Part shown: positions 49,139 to 56,976 of the stretch, piece by piece | Position numbering within the stretch: position 1 is the stretch's first letter | Layout of the letters: each line of letters starts with the position of its first letter | NCBI RefSeq assembly: GCF_014170335.1 | Contig: NZ_LZZS01000015.1 | Coordinates: 1 to 64,000 of the forward strand | From: Achromobacter sp. UMC46 | GTDB taxonomy: Bacteria; Pseudomonadota; Gammaproteobacteria; Burkholderiales; Burkholderiaceae_B | Length of the DNA stretch: 64,000 nt | Reading direction: 5' to 3' | Notes under the pieces: model-generated | The model's database searches: none | Told to the model about the DNA's origin: nothing | What the model saw: only the letters and a program-made list of their open reading frames with translations | Program-made: the position numbers and the translations under genes

Positions 49139-50101
49139 ATGACCAAAACCTTGAAGCGCACGCTGCTGGCCAGCGCGTTCGCCTTGCAATCGCTGGTCGC
49201 CAGCGCCGCCTACGCCTTTGACGTCGGCATCGTCGCCTTCCAGATGTCGTCCGAAACGCATGCCCGCGTGGCCAACGCTGCGGCCGAAGCCGCCCGCGCC
49301 AAAGGCTGGACCGTCACCCAACTGAACGCCGAAGGCTCGCTGCCCAAGCTGGCCGAACAGCTGGACACGCTGGTCAACAAGAAGGTCGACGCCATCGTCG
49401 TCGCCATGGGCAAGCCCGTGGAAACCGACGCCCAGCTGCAAGCCGCCAAAGAGAAGGGTATTCCCGTCGTGGGCGTGATGTCCGGCGCCAGCCCGCACAT
49501 GCTGTTCGACATCGAAGTCAACGAATACGCCACCGGCGCGCAGGCCGTGCTGTATTTGCTGGGCAAGATGGGCTACCAGGGCAACATCCTGTCCGCCCGC
49601 TTCGACGGCAACTCCGGCACCCGCATCCGCGGCAAGATGCTGGACGCCGTCCTGACCGAGAACACCGCCGTCAAGGACTTGGCCAAATTCAGCATGGCCC
49701 GCACCCAAAGCTGGCGCGACGACGTGCGCAACGGCATGCAGGCGCTGTTCCTGCGCCACCAGGGCCAGTTCAAGGGCGTCTGGGCGTCGTTCGACGGCCA
49801 GGCCTACGTCATCGACGACCTGCTGCAATCCCAGGGCATGAAGAAAGGCGACATCACCCTGGTGTCCGTCGACGGCGGCCCGGAAACCTACCGCCGCATC
49901 GCCGACCCCAGCAGCCTGATCACCGCCACGATGATGATCCCGTTCGAACAGCTGGGCGCAAGCGCCATCGACTCCATCGACCGCATCGTCGTCAAGAAGG
50001 AACCCAAAGACAAGGTCGCCGCCGGCCCGTACCTGTTCATGGACTCCGTGCTGGTCGACGCCACCAACGTCCAGAAATTCCTGCAACCCGCCGCCAAGTA
50101 A
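49139..50101 (+). CDS. Periplasmic sugar-binding protein (RbsB/FrcB family)
   Basis: 320 residues. Signal peptide LLASAFALQSLVASAAYA; the mature chain begins FDVGIVAFQMSSETHARVANAAAEAARAKGW, the type-1 sugar-binding fold. NKKVDAIVVAMGKPVETDAQLQAAKEKGIPVVGV and later TLVSVDGGPETYRRI follow the family pattern. AAGGGGAAATCACC precedes the ATG. It delivers the sugar to the flanking permease and ATPase. Confidence 0.92.
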   Translation: MTKTLKRTLLASAFALQSLVASAAYAFDVGIVAFQMSSETHARVANAAAEAARAKGWTVTQLNAEGSLPKLAEQLDTLVNKKVDAIVVAMGKPVETDAQLQAAKEKGIPVVGVMSGASPHMLFDIEVNEYATGAQAVLYLLGKMGYQGNILSARFDGNSGTRIRGKMLDAVLTENTAVKDLAKFSMARTQSWRDDVRNGMQALFLRHQGQFKGVWASFDGQAYVIDDLLQSQGMKKGDITLVSVDGGPETYRRIADPSSLITATMMIPFEQLGASAIDSIDRIVVKKEPKDKVAAGPYLFMDSVLVDATNVQKFLQPAAK

Positions 50102-50106
50102 TCACC

Positions 50107-50856
50107 GTGACCCCCATGACCGCCGCGTTGTCGCTACGCCAGATCCGCAAGTCCTACGGGGCGGTCGAGGCCTTGAAGGGCGTCGACCTGGACGTTCCCG
50201 AAGGCCGCGTCATGGCCATCTGCGGCGACAACGGCGCCGGCAAGTCCACGTTGATCCGCATCATCTCCGGCGCGCAGGAAGCCACGGGCGGTGAACTCAG
50301 CCTGAACGGCCGGAAAGTCGTGTTCGGATCCCCGCACGACGCGCTGGTACAAGGCATTGCGACGATCTACCAGGACCTGGCGCTGGCGCCGCGCCTGTCC
50401 ATCTGGGAAAACGTCTTCATGGGCGCCGAACTCGTGCGCCGCGTGGGGCCGTTCCGCATCCTGGACAAGCGCCGCATGGCACTGGACGCGCGCGGCTATC
50501 TGCAACGCCTGTCCGTGCCGATCGACGACATGGACCGCCCGGTCGAACGCATGTCCGGCGGCCAACGCCAAGCCGTCGCCATCGCCCGCGCACTGCGCTG
50601 GGACGCGCGCGTCGTCATCATGGACGAGCCGACGGCGGCGCTGGGCGTCAAGGAAACGGCGCTGGTGCTGAACCTGGTGCGCAAGCTGCGCGAAGAAGGG
50701 CGTACCGTGATCCTGATCAGCCACAACATGGCCGACGTCGTCGCGCTGGCGGACCGCGTGGCGATCCTGAAGAGCGGCGTGAAAGTCATCGAACGCGACG
50801 TGGCCGGGCTGAACGCCGATGCCCTGGCGCATATGGTGATGACAGGCAAGGAATGA
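50107..50856 (+). CDS. Single-domain sugar ABC ATPase (FrcA-like)
   Basis: 249 residues from GTG 50107; ATG 50116 is an equal choice. Walker A GDNGAGKS, Q-loop IYQDLALAPRLS, signature MSGGQRQAVAIARAL, Walker B VVIMDEPTAALG and H-loop ISHNM are present. Only one ATPase domain is present, whereas RbsA-type proteins have two (about 500 residues); half-size versions such as FrcA dimerise. It completes a kinase-permease-binding protein-ATPase cluster, supporting a fructose-like or pentose substrate. Confidence 0.9.
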   Translation: MTPMTAALSLRQIRKSYGAVEALKGVDLDVPEGRVMAICGDNGAGKSTLIRIISGAQEATGGELSLNGRKVVFGSPHDALVQGIATIYQDLALAPRLSIWENVFMGAELVRRVGPFRILDKRRMALDARGYLQRLSVPIDDMDRPVERMSGGQRQAVAIARALRWDARVVIMDEPTAALGVKETALVLNLVRKLREEGRTVILISHNMADVVALADRVAILKSGVKVIERDVAGLNADALAHMVMTGKE

Positions 50857-50892
50857 GCGGGGCGGGGCGCGTCCGGCCCTGATTGCCGCAAG

Positions 50893-50934
50893 AAAAAGGC
50901 CGCCGCCGGGTTTCCCCTGGCGGCGGCCTTTTTT
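50893..50934. terminator. Bidirectional Rho-independent terminator
   Basis: GGCCGCCGCC at 50898-50907 pairs with GGCGGCGGCC at 50919-50928 and is flanked by AAAAA on the left and TTTTTT on the right. It serves both the ABC cluster (plus) and ppiC (minus), which converge here. Confidence 0.92.
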
Positions 50935-50950
50935 CGTGCAGCAGCGGGAC

Positions 50951-51232
50951 TTAGTCCTGGCGGCTGGTCACTTCAACCAGGTGATAACCGAACTGGGTCT
51001 TCACCGGGCCCTGGACCACGCCAACCGGGGCGCTGAACACGACGGTATCGAATTCCTTGACCATCTGGCCCGGGCCGAAGGTACCCAGGTTGCCACCGTC
51101 ACGGCTCGACGGGCAGCTGGAGTTTTCCTTGGCGACTTGCGCGAAGTCAGCGCCGTTTTCAATGGCGGTCTTGAGTTCGTTGCACTTGGCTTCGGTGGAA
51201 ACGAGGATGTGACGGGCGGCGGCTTGTGCCAT
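50951..51232 (-). CDS. ppiC: Parvulin-type peptidyl-prolyl isomerase
   Basis: 93 residues from ATG 51232 with a perfect AAGGAGCCCTC site. A minimal single-domain parvulin: AARHILVSTEAKCNELKTAIENGADF, GGNLGTFGPGQMVKEFDTVVF and TQFGYHLVEVTSRQD carry the active-site residues. No signal or membrane segment, so it is cytoplasmic like E. coli PpiC. It marks the left border of the AT-rich island. Confidence 0.95.
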   Translation of the reverse strand: MAQAAARHILVSTEAKCNELKTAIENGADFAQVAKENSSCPSSRDGGNLGTFGPGQMVKEFDTVVFSAPVGVVQGPVKTQFGYHLVEVTSRQD

Positions 51233-51491
51233 GAGGGCTCCTTGGGGGGAATGATTGGGGAGGGGAGAGTAACGCATTCGGGCAGGGTTGCGAACACTCC
51301 TTAGCGTAACCGAATCGAGATCTTGACACCTGCTACTCATTTATAAAAGATGTACAACGCTCAAGCGGTTCAACTCGCAAATGTTGGACGCGCGTTTTTT
51401 ATACCAATTAGAAATCTGAAGTGATAGAGAGTTAGGTTTGGCTCCTTGTCACTATACGAATGGTTGTAGGCACTGTTTTTTTGCTTATGTG

Positions 51492-51520
51492 TTGTGCTTT
51501 GTGCCGTTACGGGATACAAT
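51492..51520 (+). promoter_or_regulatory. Sigma-70-like promoter of the HigA-like gene
   Basis: TTGTGC (51492-51497), a 17-bp spacer, then TACAAT (51515-51520). The predicted start of transcription falls inside the palindrome immediately downstream, a typical autorepression layout. Confidence 0.5.
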
Positions 51521-51521
51521 C

Positions 51522-51550
51522 TGGCGCCCATCATTTAATGATCGGCGCCA
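51522..51550. promoter_or_regulatory. 29-bp palindromic operator
   Basis: TGGCGCC...GGCGCCA outer arms with ATCATT/AATGAT inner arms; 28 of the 29 positions fall in paired or central positions with one mismatched pair (C/C) apart from the centre. It sits between the -10 box and the HigA-like start, 54 bp before the ATG. HigA-type proteins bind such palindromes to repress their own operon. Confidence 0.65.
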
Positions 51551-51604
51551 ATTGCTTAAACTTAAATATTGGCGATCTTCGGTCCTGTTATAAGGAATTG
51601 CCTC

Positions 51605-51916
51605 ATGACGGATTTTTCCCCTTCGCACCCAGGCGAGACACTTCGAAAGATGGTATTTGAGTCGTTAAGTCTGTCGGTGAGTGAGGTTGCGGAGCGGCTA
51701 TGTATGTCACGTCCTGCATTATCTCGTGTGCTCAATTGTCGAGCAGGAATTAGCCCGGATTTAGCGATTAGACTGGAAAAGGCTGGGGTGAGAACTGCAC
51801 GATTTTGGATGAGTCTGCAGCTGGATTATGATCTTTGGCGGGCGATGAAAAATGATCAGCCTACGGTAAAGGTTATTGGTTCTGGCAAAGTTCCATCTGG
51901 TATGGCTAAGGCATGA
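51605..51916 (+). CDS. higA: HigA-family antitoxin-like XRE regulator, no adjacent toxin
   Basis: 103 residues from ATG 51605 behind AAGGAATTGCCTC. HPGETLRKMVFESLSLSVSEVAERLCMSRPALSRVLNCRAGISPDLAIRLEKAGVRTARFWMSLQLDYDLWRAM is a textbook HigA chain: helix-turn-helix plus the FW-LQ-YDL end. HigB should lie just upstream, but no HigB-like frame exists within 370 bp. Next downstream, 103 bp on, is a DNA methyltransferase. The protein may therefore serve as controller of the restriction-modification genes rather than as an antitoxin. Low GC like its neighbours. Confidence 0.88.
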   Translation: MTDFSPSHPGETLRKMVFESLSLSVSEVAERLCMSRPALSRVLNCRAGISPDLAIRLEKAGVRTARFWMSLQLDYDLWRAMKNDQPTVKVIGSGKVPSGMAKA

Positions 51917-51989
51917 ATGTTAGATATTCACGTGGCAATTAGGTTTTTAATCTAATGTCTCGTGTGGGGCGCTGAAAAATACTATGCCC

Positions 51990-52004
51990 CCAAATAAAAT
52001 TTGG
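51990..52004. promoter_or_regulatory. CCAAAT-AAA-ATTTGG dyad before the methyltransferase
   Basis: Perfect 6-bp arms and a 3-bp centre, ending 15 bp before the start codon. It could be an operator or a hairpin affecting the ribosome site GAGAGAAACTAG. Confidence 0.4.
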
Positions 52005-52019
52005 TATGAGAGAAACTAG

Positions 52020-53087
52020 ATGAAGAACTCGACGGCGCCCGTTGATAAGCAAGATAACGAATATCTATCTGAGCTAAATGATCTGGCAGTACCTGCAAAA
52101 AAAAATGGCCTAGGATATGCGTCTGTTTTTTGTGGTGGAGGGGGATTGGATTTGGGATTTGCTGCGGCTGGATACAAACCATTGTTTTCCTCCGATGTCG
52201 TTCCAGTTTTTTGCGAAACTATTGAAAAGAATCTCGGGAAGCATCTTGTTGAGCCTCACGATATTACCGAATTGTCTGGGACGTCGATTGCTAACCGCGT
52301 GGACGCAGCAATCGATGTGGTAATTGGTGGTCCGCCCTGCCAATCGTTTAGTATTTTGGGTAGCCGTAAGTCGATCGATGACCCGCGCGGAAAACTTGTT
52401 TACGAATATGCGAGATTTATTAAAGAAATTCAACCGCAGGCTTTTCTTTTCGAGAACGTCCCTGGAATTTTGACCATAAATAAGGGGGCAGATTGGAAAG
52501 AACTGTTGGCGTATTTTGAAAGTGAGACTGGATATCATATTAAGTTCACGAAGCTTAACGCTGTGTGGTTTGGAGTGCCTCAGTATCGCCAGCGAGTGGT
52601 TGCTGTGGGTTTCCGTGATGAGGCCTGCTACGCGCGATTTCATTGGCCAACGCAGGAATATTCGGAATCATGGCTGGAGCCTGAGCTCGGTTTGTTCGCT
52701 CCGCGGCAAGCGAACCTGGCGTTTGAAGGCATAGCAGCTCTGCCAAACCACGTCTTGCGTGAACATGGGGAACGAGTGGCTACCCGATATAGTCAAGTGC
52801 CACAGGGTGGGAGGGATCGAAAAGATCATACGGATCGGATCCACCCTGAGCGTCCATCTGGGACGGTGCTGGTAGGATCGGGCGCCGGTGGAGGACGTCC
52901 GTTCATTCATCCTTATGAACATCGGCATATAACGGTGCGAGAAGCAGCAAGGTTACAGTCATTCCCGGATTGGTGGGTGTTTGCTGGAGGACCGACAGCC
53001 GCTTATCGACAAGTGGGTAACGCAGTACCTCCCTTAATGGCAAAAGCTGTTGCAACTCAGATTAGCAAGGCGCTAAAAGGAAAGTAA
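52020..53087 (+). CDS. C5-type DNA cytosine methyltransferase
   Basis: 355 residues. It transfers a methyl group from S-adenosylmethionine to C5 of cytosine in a specific site. Motif I is ASVFCGGGGLDLGFAAAGY, motif IV GGPPCQSFSILGSR with the catalytic Cys, motif VI FLFENVPGIL, motif VIII QYRQRVVAVG, and motifs IX-X REAARLQSFPDWWVF and YRQVGNAVPPLMAKAVA. The target-recognition part (about 200-280) is short, including RYSQVPQGGRDRKD. Followed with TAATG overlap by a candidate endonuclease, so it is the protective half of a restriction-modification system. Confidence 0.95.
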   Translation: MKNSTAPVDKQDNEYLSELNDLAVPAKKNGLGYASVFCGGGGLDLGFAAAGYKPLFSSDVVPVFCETIEKNLGKHLVEPHDITELSGTSIANRVDAAIDVVIGGPPCQSFSILGSRKSIDDPRGKLVYEYARFIKEIQPQAFLFENVPGILTINKGADWKELLAYFESETGYHIKFTKLNAVWFGVPQYRQRVVAVGFRDEACYARFHWPTQEYSESWLEPELGLFAPRQANLAFEGIAALPNHVLREHGERVATRYSQVPQGGRDRKDHTDRIHPERPSGTVLVGSGAGGGRPFIHPYEHRHITVREAARLQSFPDWWVFAGGPTAAYRQVGNAVPPLMAKAVATQISKALKGK

Positions 53088-54616
53088 TGCTGCGTGATTT
53101 GCCATACCCCGGATATACGTGGTCTTTCACACAGCATGCGATTGGGCTTAAGCCTGAAGTGCTGTATGGGTTCATGAAATGTGCTGCTCCGTTCGGAGGG
53201 CATAAGAAGAACTATGATGAAAAAATAACAGCGCTTATGGTAGCGGCAGGTGTGCTAACTGCTAATAATCGTAACGGCGAGGAGGATGCTTGGCGCGATT
53301 ATCAGCAACTGCTTGCAGAGCTGGGGCTTATATACTCTACAAAAATATGTAAGACTCTGACTATTACAGACCTAGGGCAAAGATACTTGGCGGGAGAATT
53401 GGGATTTTCCGAGCTGATTGGCATTCAATCATTGCGCTACCAGTATCCAAACGGTCAAAAATCAACAATTCAAAATAGGCTTAGTCGAGAACTTGCGGAT
53501 AATTCAATTTCCTTTCCCGCCACTTTGACAGAGCTTCAAGTGATCAAGGGGGTGTTAATAAAACCAGGAACCTTGATTTTGAGAGTGGCAATCGAACTTC
53601 TCAAGTCCGGGAATAATCCGAGCTTGACAGCCTCTGAGTGTCAGGCCTTTTTACTTCCCTGCAGGCAAAACGCAGAATGGATGATGGCAGTTTCTGAGAT
53701 AATAAGTTACAGAAAAGGAACAAGTCTAGATCTTCGTAGAGTCAATTTTCACTCCCGTAGAAATATTCAGGATTGGTTTAAATTTCTATCAAAATCAGAT
53801 TTTTTTGATCTTGATGATTCAGGTCTGCTGGTATTGACAAGTTTTTCGATGGAAAATATCGATCTTGTAGAGTCGTACTGTATAGATCAAGAAGACATTA
53901 ATTCATTCTGGATTCCCAATGCGTTTGATATTCCGTCACGAATGGATTGGTTCGATTGGTTTGGTCATGTGCCCTATGCATCCCAAAGGCTACTTCGTGT
54001 AGATGCCATCGATGATGTGACGTACGTGGAAGAAAATTTTGTGGCGGGGTTAGATGAAGATGCAGAAGAAGATAACCACGATTTCTCGAAAGACCCTCGG
54101 TTAAACCTGCGAGCCGTGGATTTAAATTTTCTTGGAAGGGATAATTTTTTTCACGACTCGAAGAATTTCGATGAGCTGGTTGAGAGTGTGCGCATGGGGG
54201 CGCAAAAGAAACACGCGAAGACACTACTGCACGATCGAATTATCAAAAAATTGGCAGAAAAATTTATTAATCAGGGTGCTACTGTATCCGCGGATTTCAA
54301 TTCTATTGATTTGTTGGCAAAATGGAAAGGTAGTGAGGCCGCGATTTTTGAGGTGAAAACCGTGACCCGAAGAAGTGCTCAGACACGATTGAGGACTGCT
54401 ATCGGACAAATTCAGGAGTATTCATATAGGCACAGTCAGAGTGGTGGGCAAAGGCATGATCTTGTTATAGTTCTAAATATCGATGTGCCTAATAATTCTT
54501 GGCAGAAAAAATTCCTCACTGAGCAATTAGGAATCGGTTTGATGTGCCAAGTGGAGTCTGGGGAGTACGCATATGCTCCGCACGGTGCACAGACTAGCCG
54601 TTATTGGACCAGTTAA
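53087..54616 (+). CDS. Putative restriction endonuclease with C-terminal PD-(D/E)XK nuclease domain
   Basis: 509 residues starting inside the methyltransferase stop (TAATG). Near the C-terminus NSIDLLAKWKGSEAAIFEVKTV gives D408-x13-E422-V-K424, the catalytic core of PD-(D/E)XK nucleases, and IGQIQEYSYR supplies a QxxxY motif as in RecB-like nucleases. Residues about 60-135 look like a winged helix (AWRDYQQLLAELGLIYST... TITDLGQRYLAGELGF), suited to target recognition. The middle is acidic (AGLDEDAEEDNHDFSKD). I do not recognise a named restriction family. Low GC matches the methyltransferase. Cognate endonuclease by context; recognition site unknown. Confidence 0.75.
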   Translation: MLRDLPYPGYTWSFTQHAIGLKPEVLYGFMKCAAPFGGHKKNYDEKITALMVAAGVLTANNRNGEEDAWRDYQQLLAELGLIYSTKICKTLTITDLGQRYLAGELGFSELIGIQSLRYQYPNGQKSTIQNRLSRELADNSISFPATLTELQVIKGVLIKPGTLILRVAIELLKSGNNPSLTASECQAFLLPCRQNAEWMMAVSEIISYRKGTSLDLRRVNFHSRRNIQDWFKFLSKSDFFDLDDSGLLVLTSFSMENIDLVESYCIDQEDINSFWIPNAFDIPSRMDWFDWFGHVPYASQRLLRVDAIDDVTYVEENFVAGLDEDAEEDNHDFSKDPRLNLRAVDLNFLGRDNFFHDSKNFDELVESVRMGAQKKHAKTLLHDRIIKKLAEKFINQGATVSADFNSIDLLAKWKGSEAAIFEVKTVTRRSAQTRLRTAIGQIQEYSYRHSQSGGQRHDLVIVLNIDVPNNSWQKKFLTEQLGIGLMCQVESGEYAYAPHGAQTSRYWTS

Positions 54617-54690
54617 CCCCTATTCTGACTTGTCTGACGGTCTGGGGTTTTATTCGGTAGGGGATTAGGCGCGCGGATATGGCCTGTGCG

Positions 54691-56829
54691 TCAGTTGCCC
54701 GCCAACCAATTCCGGAACGGCTCCAAATCCATCCCGCTCGGCACATACCAGACCTTCCTGGTCTTATCCCACTGTGCCCCCAGCGCCTTCACCACGTCCT
54801 TATTCTCATAAGCGACCCGAAGATCCCGATGGCCGACCGCCTGCGTCGGGGCAGACAGGTTCCGGCGCAATGCCGTATCCGCGCGCTTCTGAATCGCCGC
54901 CAGCTGCATCCGCTCCACAAACACGCTACGCCGCGCGGCATCCTCCGACGACACCAGTGTCAGCCGCGTTTTTGTCCGTGTCGCCGCCACATAGAACAGA
55001 TTCTCTTCTTCGCCCAACTCCCGCAGCGGATTCGGAAACTCTCCCGCGTCCAGGAACGGCAGGACGACGTGATCGAATTCCTTGCCCTTCACGTTCACGA
55101 TGCAGTCCATCAAGACCGCGTTCTTCCCTGGCCGTCCACCGGCGAACGCTTCCGCCGCGCCGATCCATTCGGAGAATTGGTTCAGCGTCTTCCCGGAATC
55201 CCGGGCCGTGGTGATGAACCCGCTGACCGACTTGGTGACGACCGACGCTTCGTAGGGATGGATGTACAGGCGCTTGGCCAATTTATCCATGTCCATGATG
55301 TCGCAGACTTTCTCCAGCGCGGTATGGGCAAGCGAGTCGACAGCCAGGCCGCGCAGGTACGACACGGCGTCCGCGATGCGTGTGCGGGCCGACAGGCTGC
55401 CGACGCGCTGGATCTGGCCGTCGAAGAAATGCTTCAGCGCCGACGGTTCCTTGGCCAGGGTGGCCTTGGCTTCGCGGAGTTCGCCGGGTTCCAGGGGAAC
55501 CTCTGCAAACGTGGCAAGCGCCTCCACGATGGCCTCGCGCGTTTTGGGGGACGCGACGTGGTGGAAGTCGTCGAGCGCGATGGCGATCATGCCGCGCAGG
55601 AACAGGATCTCTTCGCGCAGCAGGTAGCTGTTCATCGTCAGCGTGCGGTACTGCACGCCGGCGTTCATCAGCGCGTTTTCTATTTCTATGGACTGGTGCG
55701 CGTCGCGGAACAAGATGCAGCACTGGTCCAGCGCCTTGCCGTCTTGCTTCCATTGCAGAACAGCGTTGACGACTTCGACGCCGCACGCGCCGGGCGTGCC
55801 GGCGTACGTCCGTTCGTGGATATCCGTGCGGACAGGCAGATTCGAATCGACGGGCTTTTGCTTGAAGGCTTCCATGGCATACGCCAGATGGGGGCCATGG
55901 CGGTACGTCATCGTCAACGGGAAGCGGGCGCAGTCCACAAAGCTGGTGGCGATGCGATGCTGCAGGAACGATTCATCGGCGCCCAGGTGCGAATAGATGA
56001 CCTGGTCTTTGTCGCCCACGCCGACGAAGTAGGTGGTGTCGATGCTGACCAGGGCTTCTACGATGCAGAACGACGCTTCGTTCATGTCGTGCAATTCGTC
56101 GCACACCACGAGCTTGTAGCGGGGCAGGTCCAGGCGGGAATCCGGGTTGGACCGCAGCAGGCAGGCCAAATCGTAGGTCGCGTCGAAAAAACCGCGGGCG
56201 TCGACATAGCCGAACACGTCGACGCGCTGCTTCTCGTACTCCACGGCCCACAGGTAGTCCGTCAACGGAAGCCCCAAGGTTTCTGCCGCGTAGACGGGAT
56301 CATCGCCGCCGTCCGGCGCAAGCGTCATCGTGGCTTTCAGCTTCAGCAGGTTGTCCAGGAACTGGCTGACGGCCGTGTTGTGGGTGCGGATATCCAGCAG
56401 GTCGGCGTACTGCGGGTGGTTGTTCGCCACGTTCTCCAGCACGGACAGCGCATAGTCCTGCTGTTCGCGTGTAGAGGGCAACGGTTCCGGCTTGCCGTCC
56501 TCGATGCCGGACAGGACGCGCCGCGCGAAGTCTTCCACCGTCTGGACGTTGACGCGCTTGGCCGTGTTGTAGGCGATGCCGACTTCCGCCAGGCGCGCTT
56601 GCAGGACCTGCCGGGCTTCGTCGGTGAAGGTCAGGGCAAGGATGTCTTCAGGCGGCAACCCCCTGGCCAGCGCTTCGCCGATGCGCAACGCCAGGGTCGT
56701 CGTTTTGGCGGCCCCCGCGTTGGCGATCACAAGGCTGGTCCGGTTCCGCGAGGCCTGGATCTTTTTCTGTTCCTCGGTGGGAACGAAGCCGGCAGGCAGG
56801 AACTGGGTGGAAGGGGAGGTTGTCGTCAT
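54691..56829 (-). CDS. UvrD/Rep-like superfamily 1 helicase with DUF5710-like C-terminal tail
   Basis: 712 residues from ATG 56829; longer starts are possible and no clear ribosome site decides. Helicase motifs: I ANAGAAKTTTL, II VVCDELHDMN, III VGVGDKDQVIYS, IV MTYRHGPHL, V VNVKGKEFDHVVLPFLDAGEFPN and VI EENLFYVAATRTKTRL. The P-loop has Ala instead of the Gly before the Lys. The last about 50 residues, RDLRVAYENKDVVKALGAQWDKTRKVWYVPSGMDLEPFRNWL, resemble the DUF5710 domain found in plasmid primases. GC-rich like the host genome. It faces the restriction island across a 74-bp gap. Role in DNA repair or defence is not shown. Confidence 0.85.
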   Translation of the reverse strand: MTTTSPSTQFLPAGFVPTEEQKKIQASRNRTSLVIANAGAAKTTTLALRIGEALARGLPPEDILALTFTDEARQVLQARLAEVGIAYNTAKRVNVQTVEDFARRVLSGIEDGKPEPLPSTREQQDYALSVLENVANNHPQYADLLDIRTHNTAVSQFLDNLLKLKATMTLAPDGGDDPVYAAETLGLPLTDYLWAVEYEKQRVDVFGYVDARGFFDATYDLACLLRSNPDSRLDLPRYKLVVCDELHDMNEASFCIVEALVSIDTTYFVGVGDKDQVIYSHLGADESFLQHRIATSFVDCARFPLTMTYRHGPHLAYAMEAFKQKPVDSNLPVRTDIHERTYAGTPGACGVEVVNAVLQWKQDGKALDQCCILFRDAHQSIEIENALMNAGVQYRTLTMNSYLLREEILFLRGMIAIALDDFHHVASPKTREAIVEALATFAEVPLEPGELREAKATLAKEPSALKHFFDGQIQRVGSLSARTRIADAVSYLRGLAVDSLAHTALEKVCDIMDMDKLAKRLYIHPYEASVVTKSVSGFITTARDSGKTLNQFSEWIGAAEAFAGGRPGKNAVLMDCIVNVKGKEFDHVVLPFLDAGEFPNPLRELGEEENLFYVAATRTKTRLTLVSSEDAARRSVFVERMQLAAIQKRADTALRRNLSAPTQAVGHRDLRVAYENKDVVKALGAQWDKTRKVWYVPSGMDLEPFRNWLAGN

Positions 56830-56910
56830 CGGGGCAGTGAAGGCGCGGGCAGGAATGCCGCTGAGGTCAGACGCCAGTGTAACGACTCCGAAAACGCGCC
56901 CGCCCAATGC

Positions 56911-56949
56911 AGATGGCCGGCGGGTGCGCTGGGCACCCGCCGGCCATCT
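56911..56949. terminator. Strong stem-loop between the amino-acid binding protein and helicase genes
   Basis: A perfect 17-bp stem (AGATGGCCGGCGGGTGC with its complement) around a 5-nt loop. Neither side has a T run, so it may act as a transcript-end stabiliser or weak terminator for the minus-strand gene at 56977. Confidence 0.5.
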
Positions 56950-56976
56950 ATGCCATCTAAACCGCCCTAGCCGTGC

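Larger units (their letters stand above)
51233..51604. other. AT-rich left border and control region of the restriction-modification island
   Basis: 372 bp in which composition shifts from GC-rich to AT-rich near 51300. A frame at 51460-51660 is open but lacks a ribosome site, overlaps the HigA-like gene in another frame and does not resemble a HigB toxin. The region carries a promoter (51492-51520) and a 29-bp operator (51522-51550). TTGACA at 51323 may be part of a further promoter. Confidence 0.6.

Noticed and set aside
51460-51660. HigB toxin upstream of the HigA-like gene
   Set aside because: The only open frame is 66 codons, hydrophobic and Cys-rich at the start, overlaps higA in another frame and shows no RelE/HigB fold motif.
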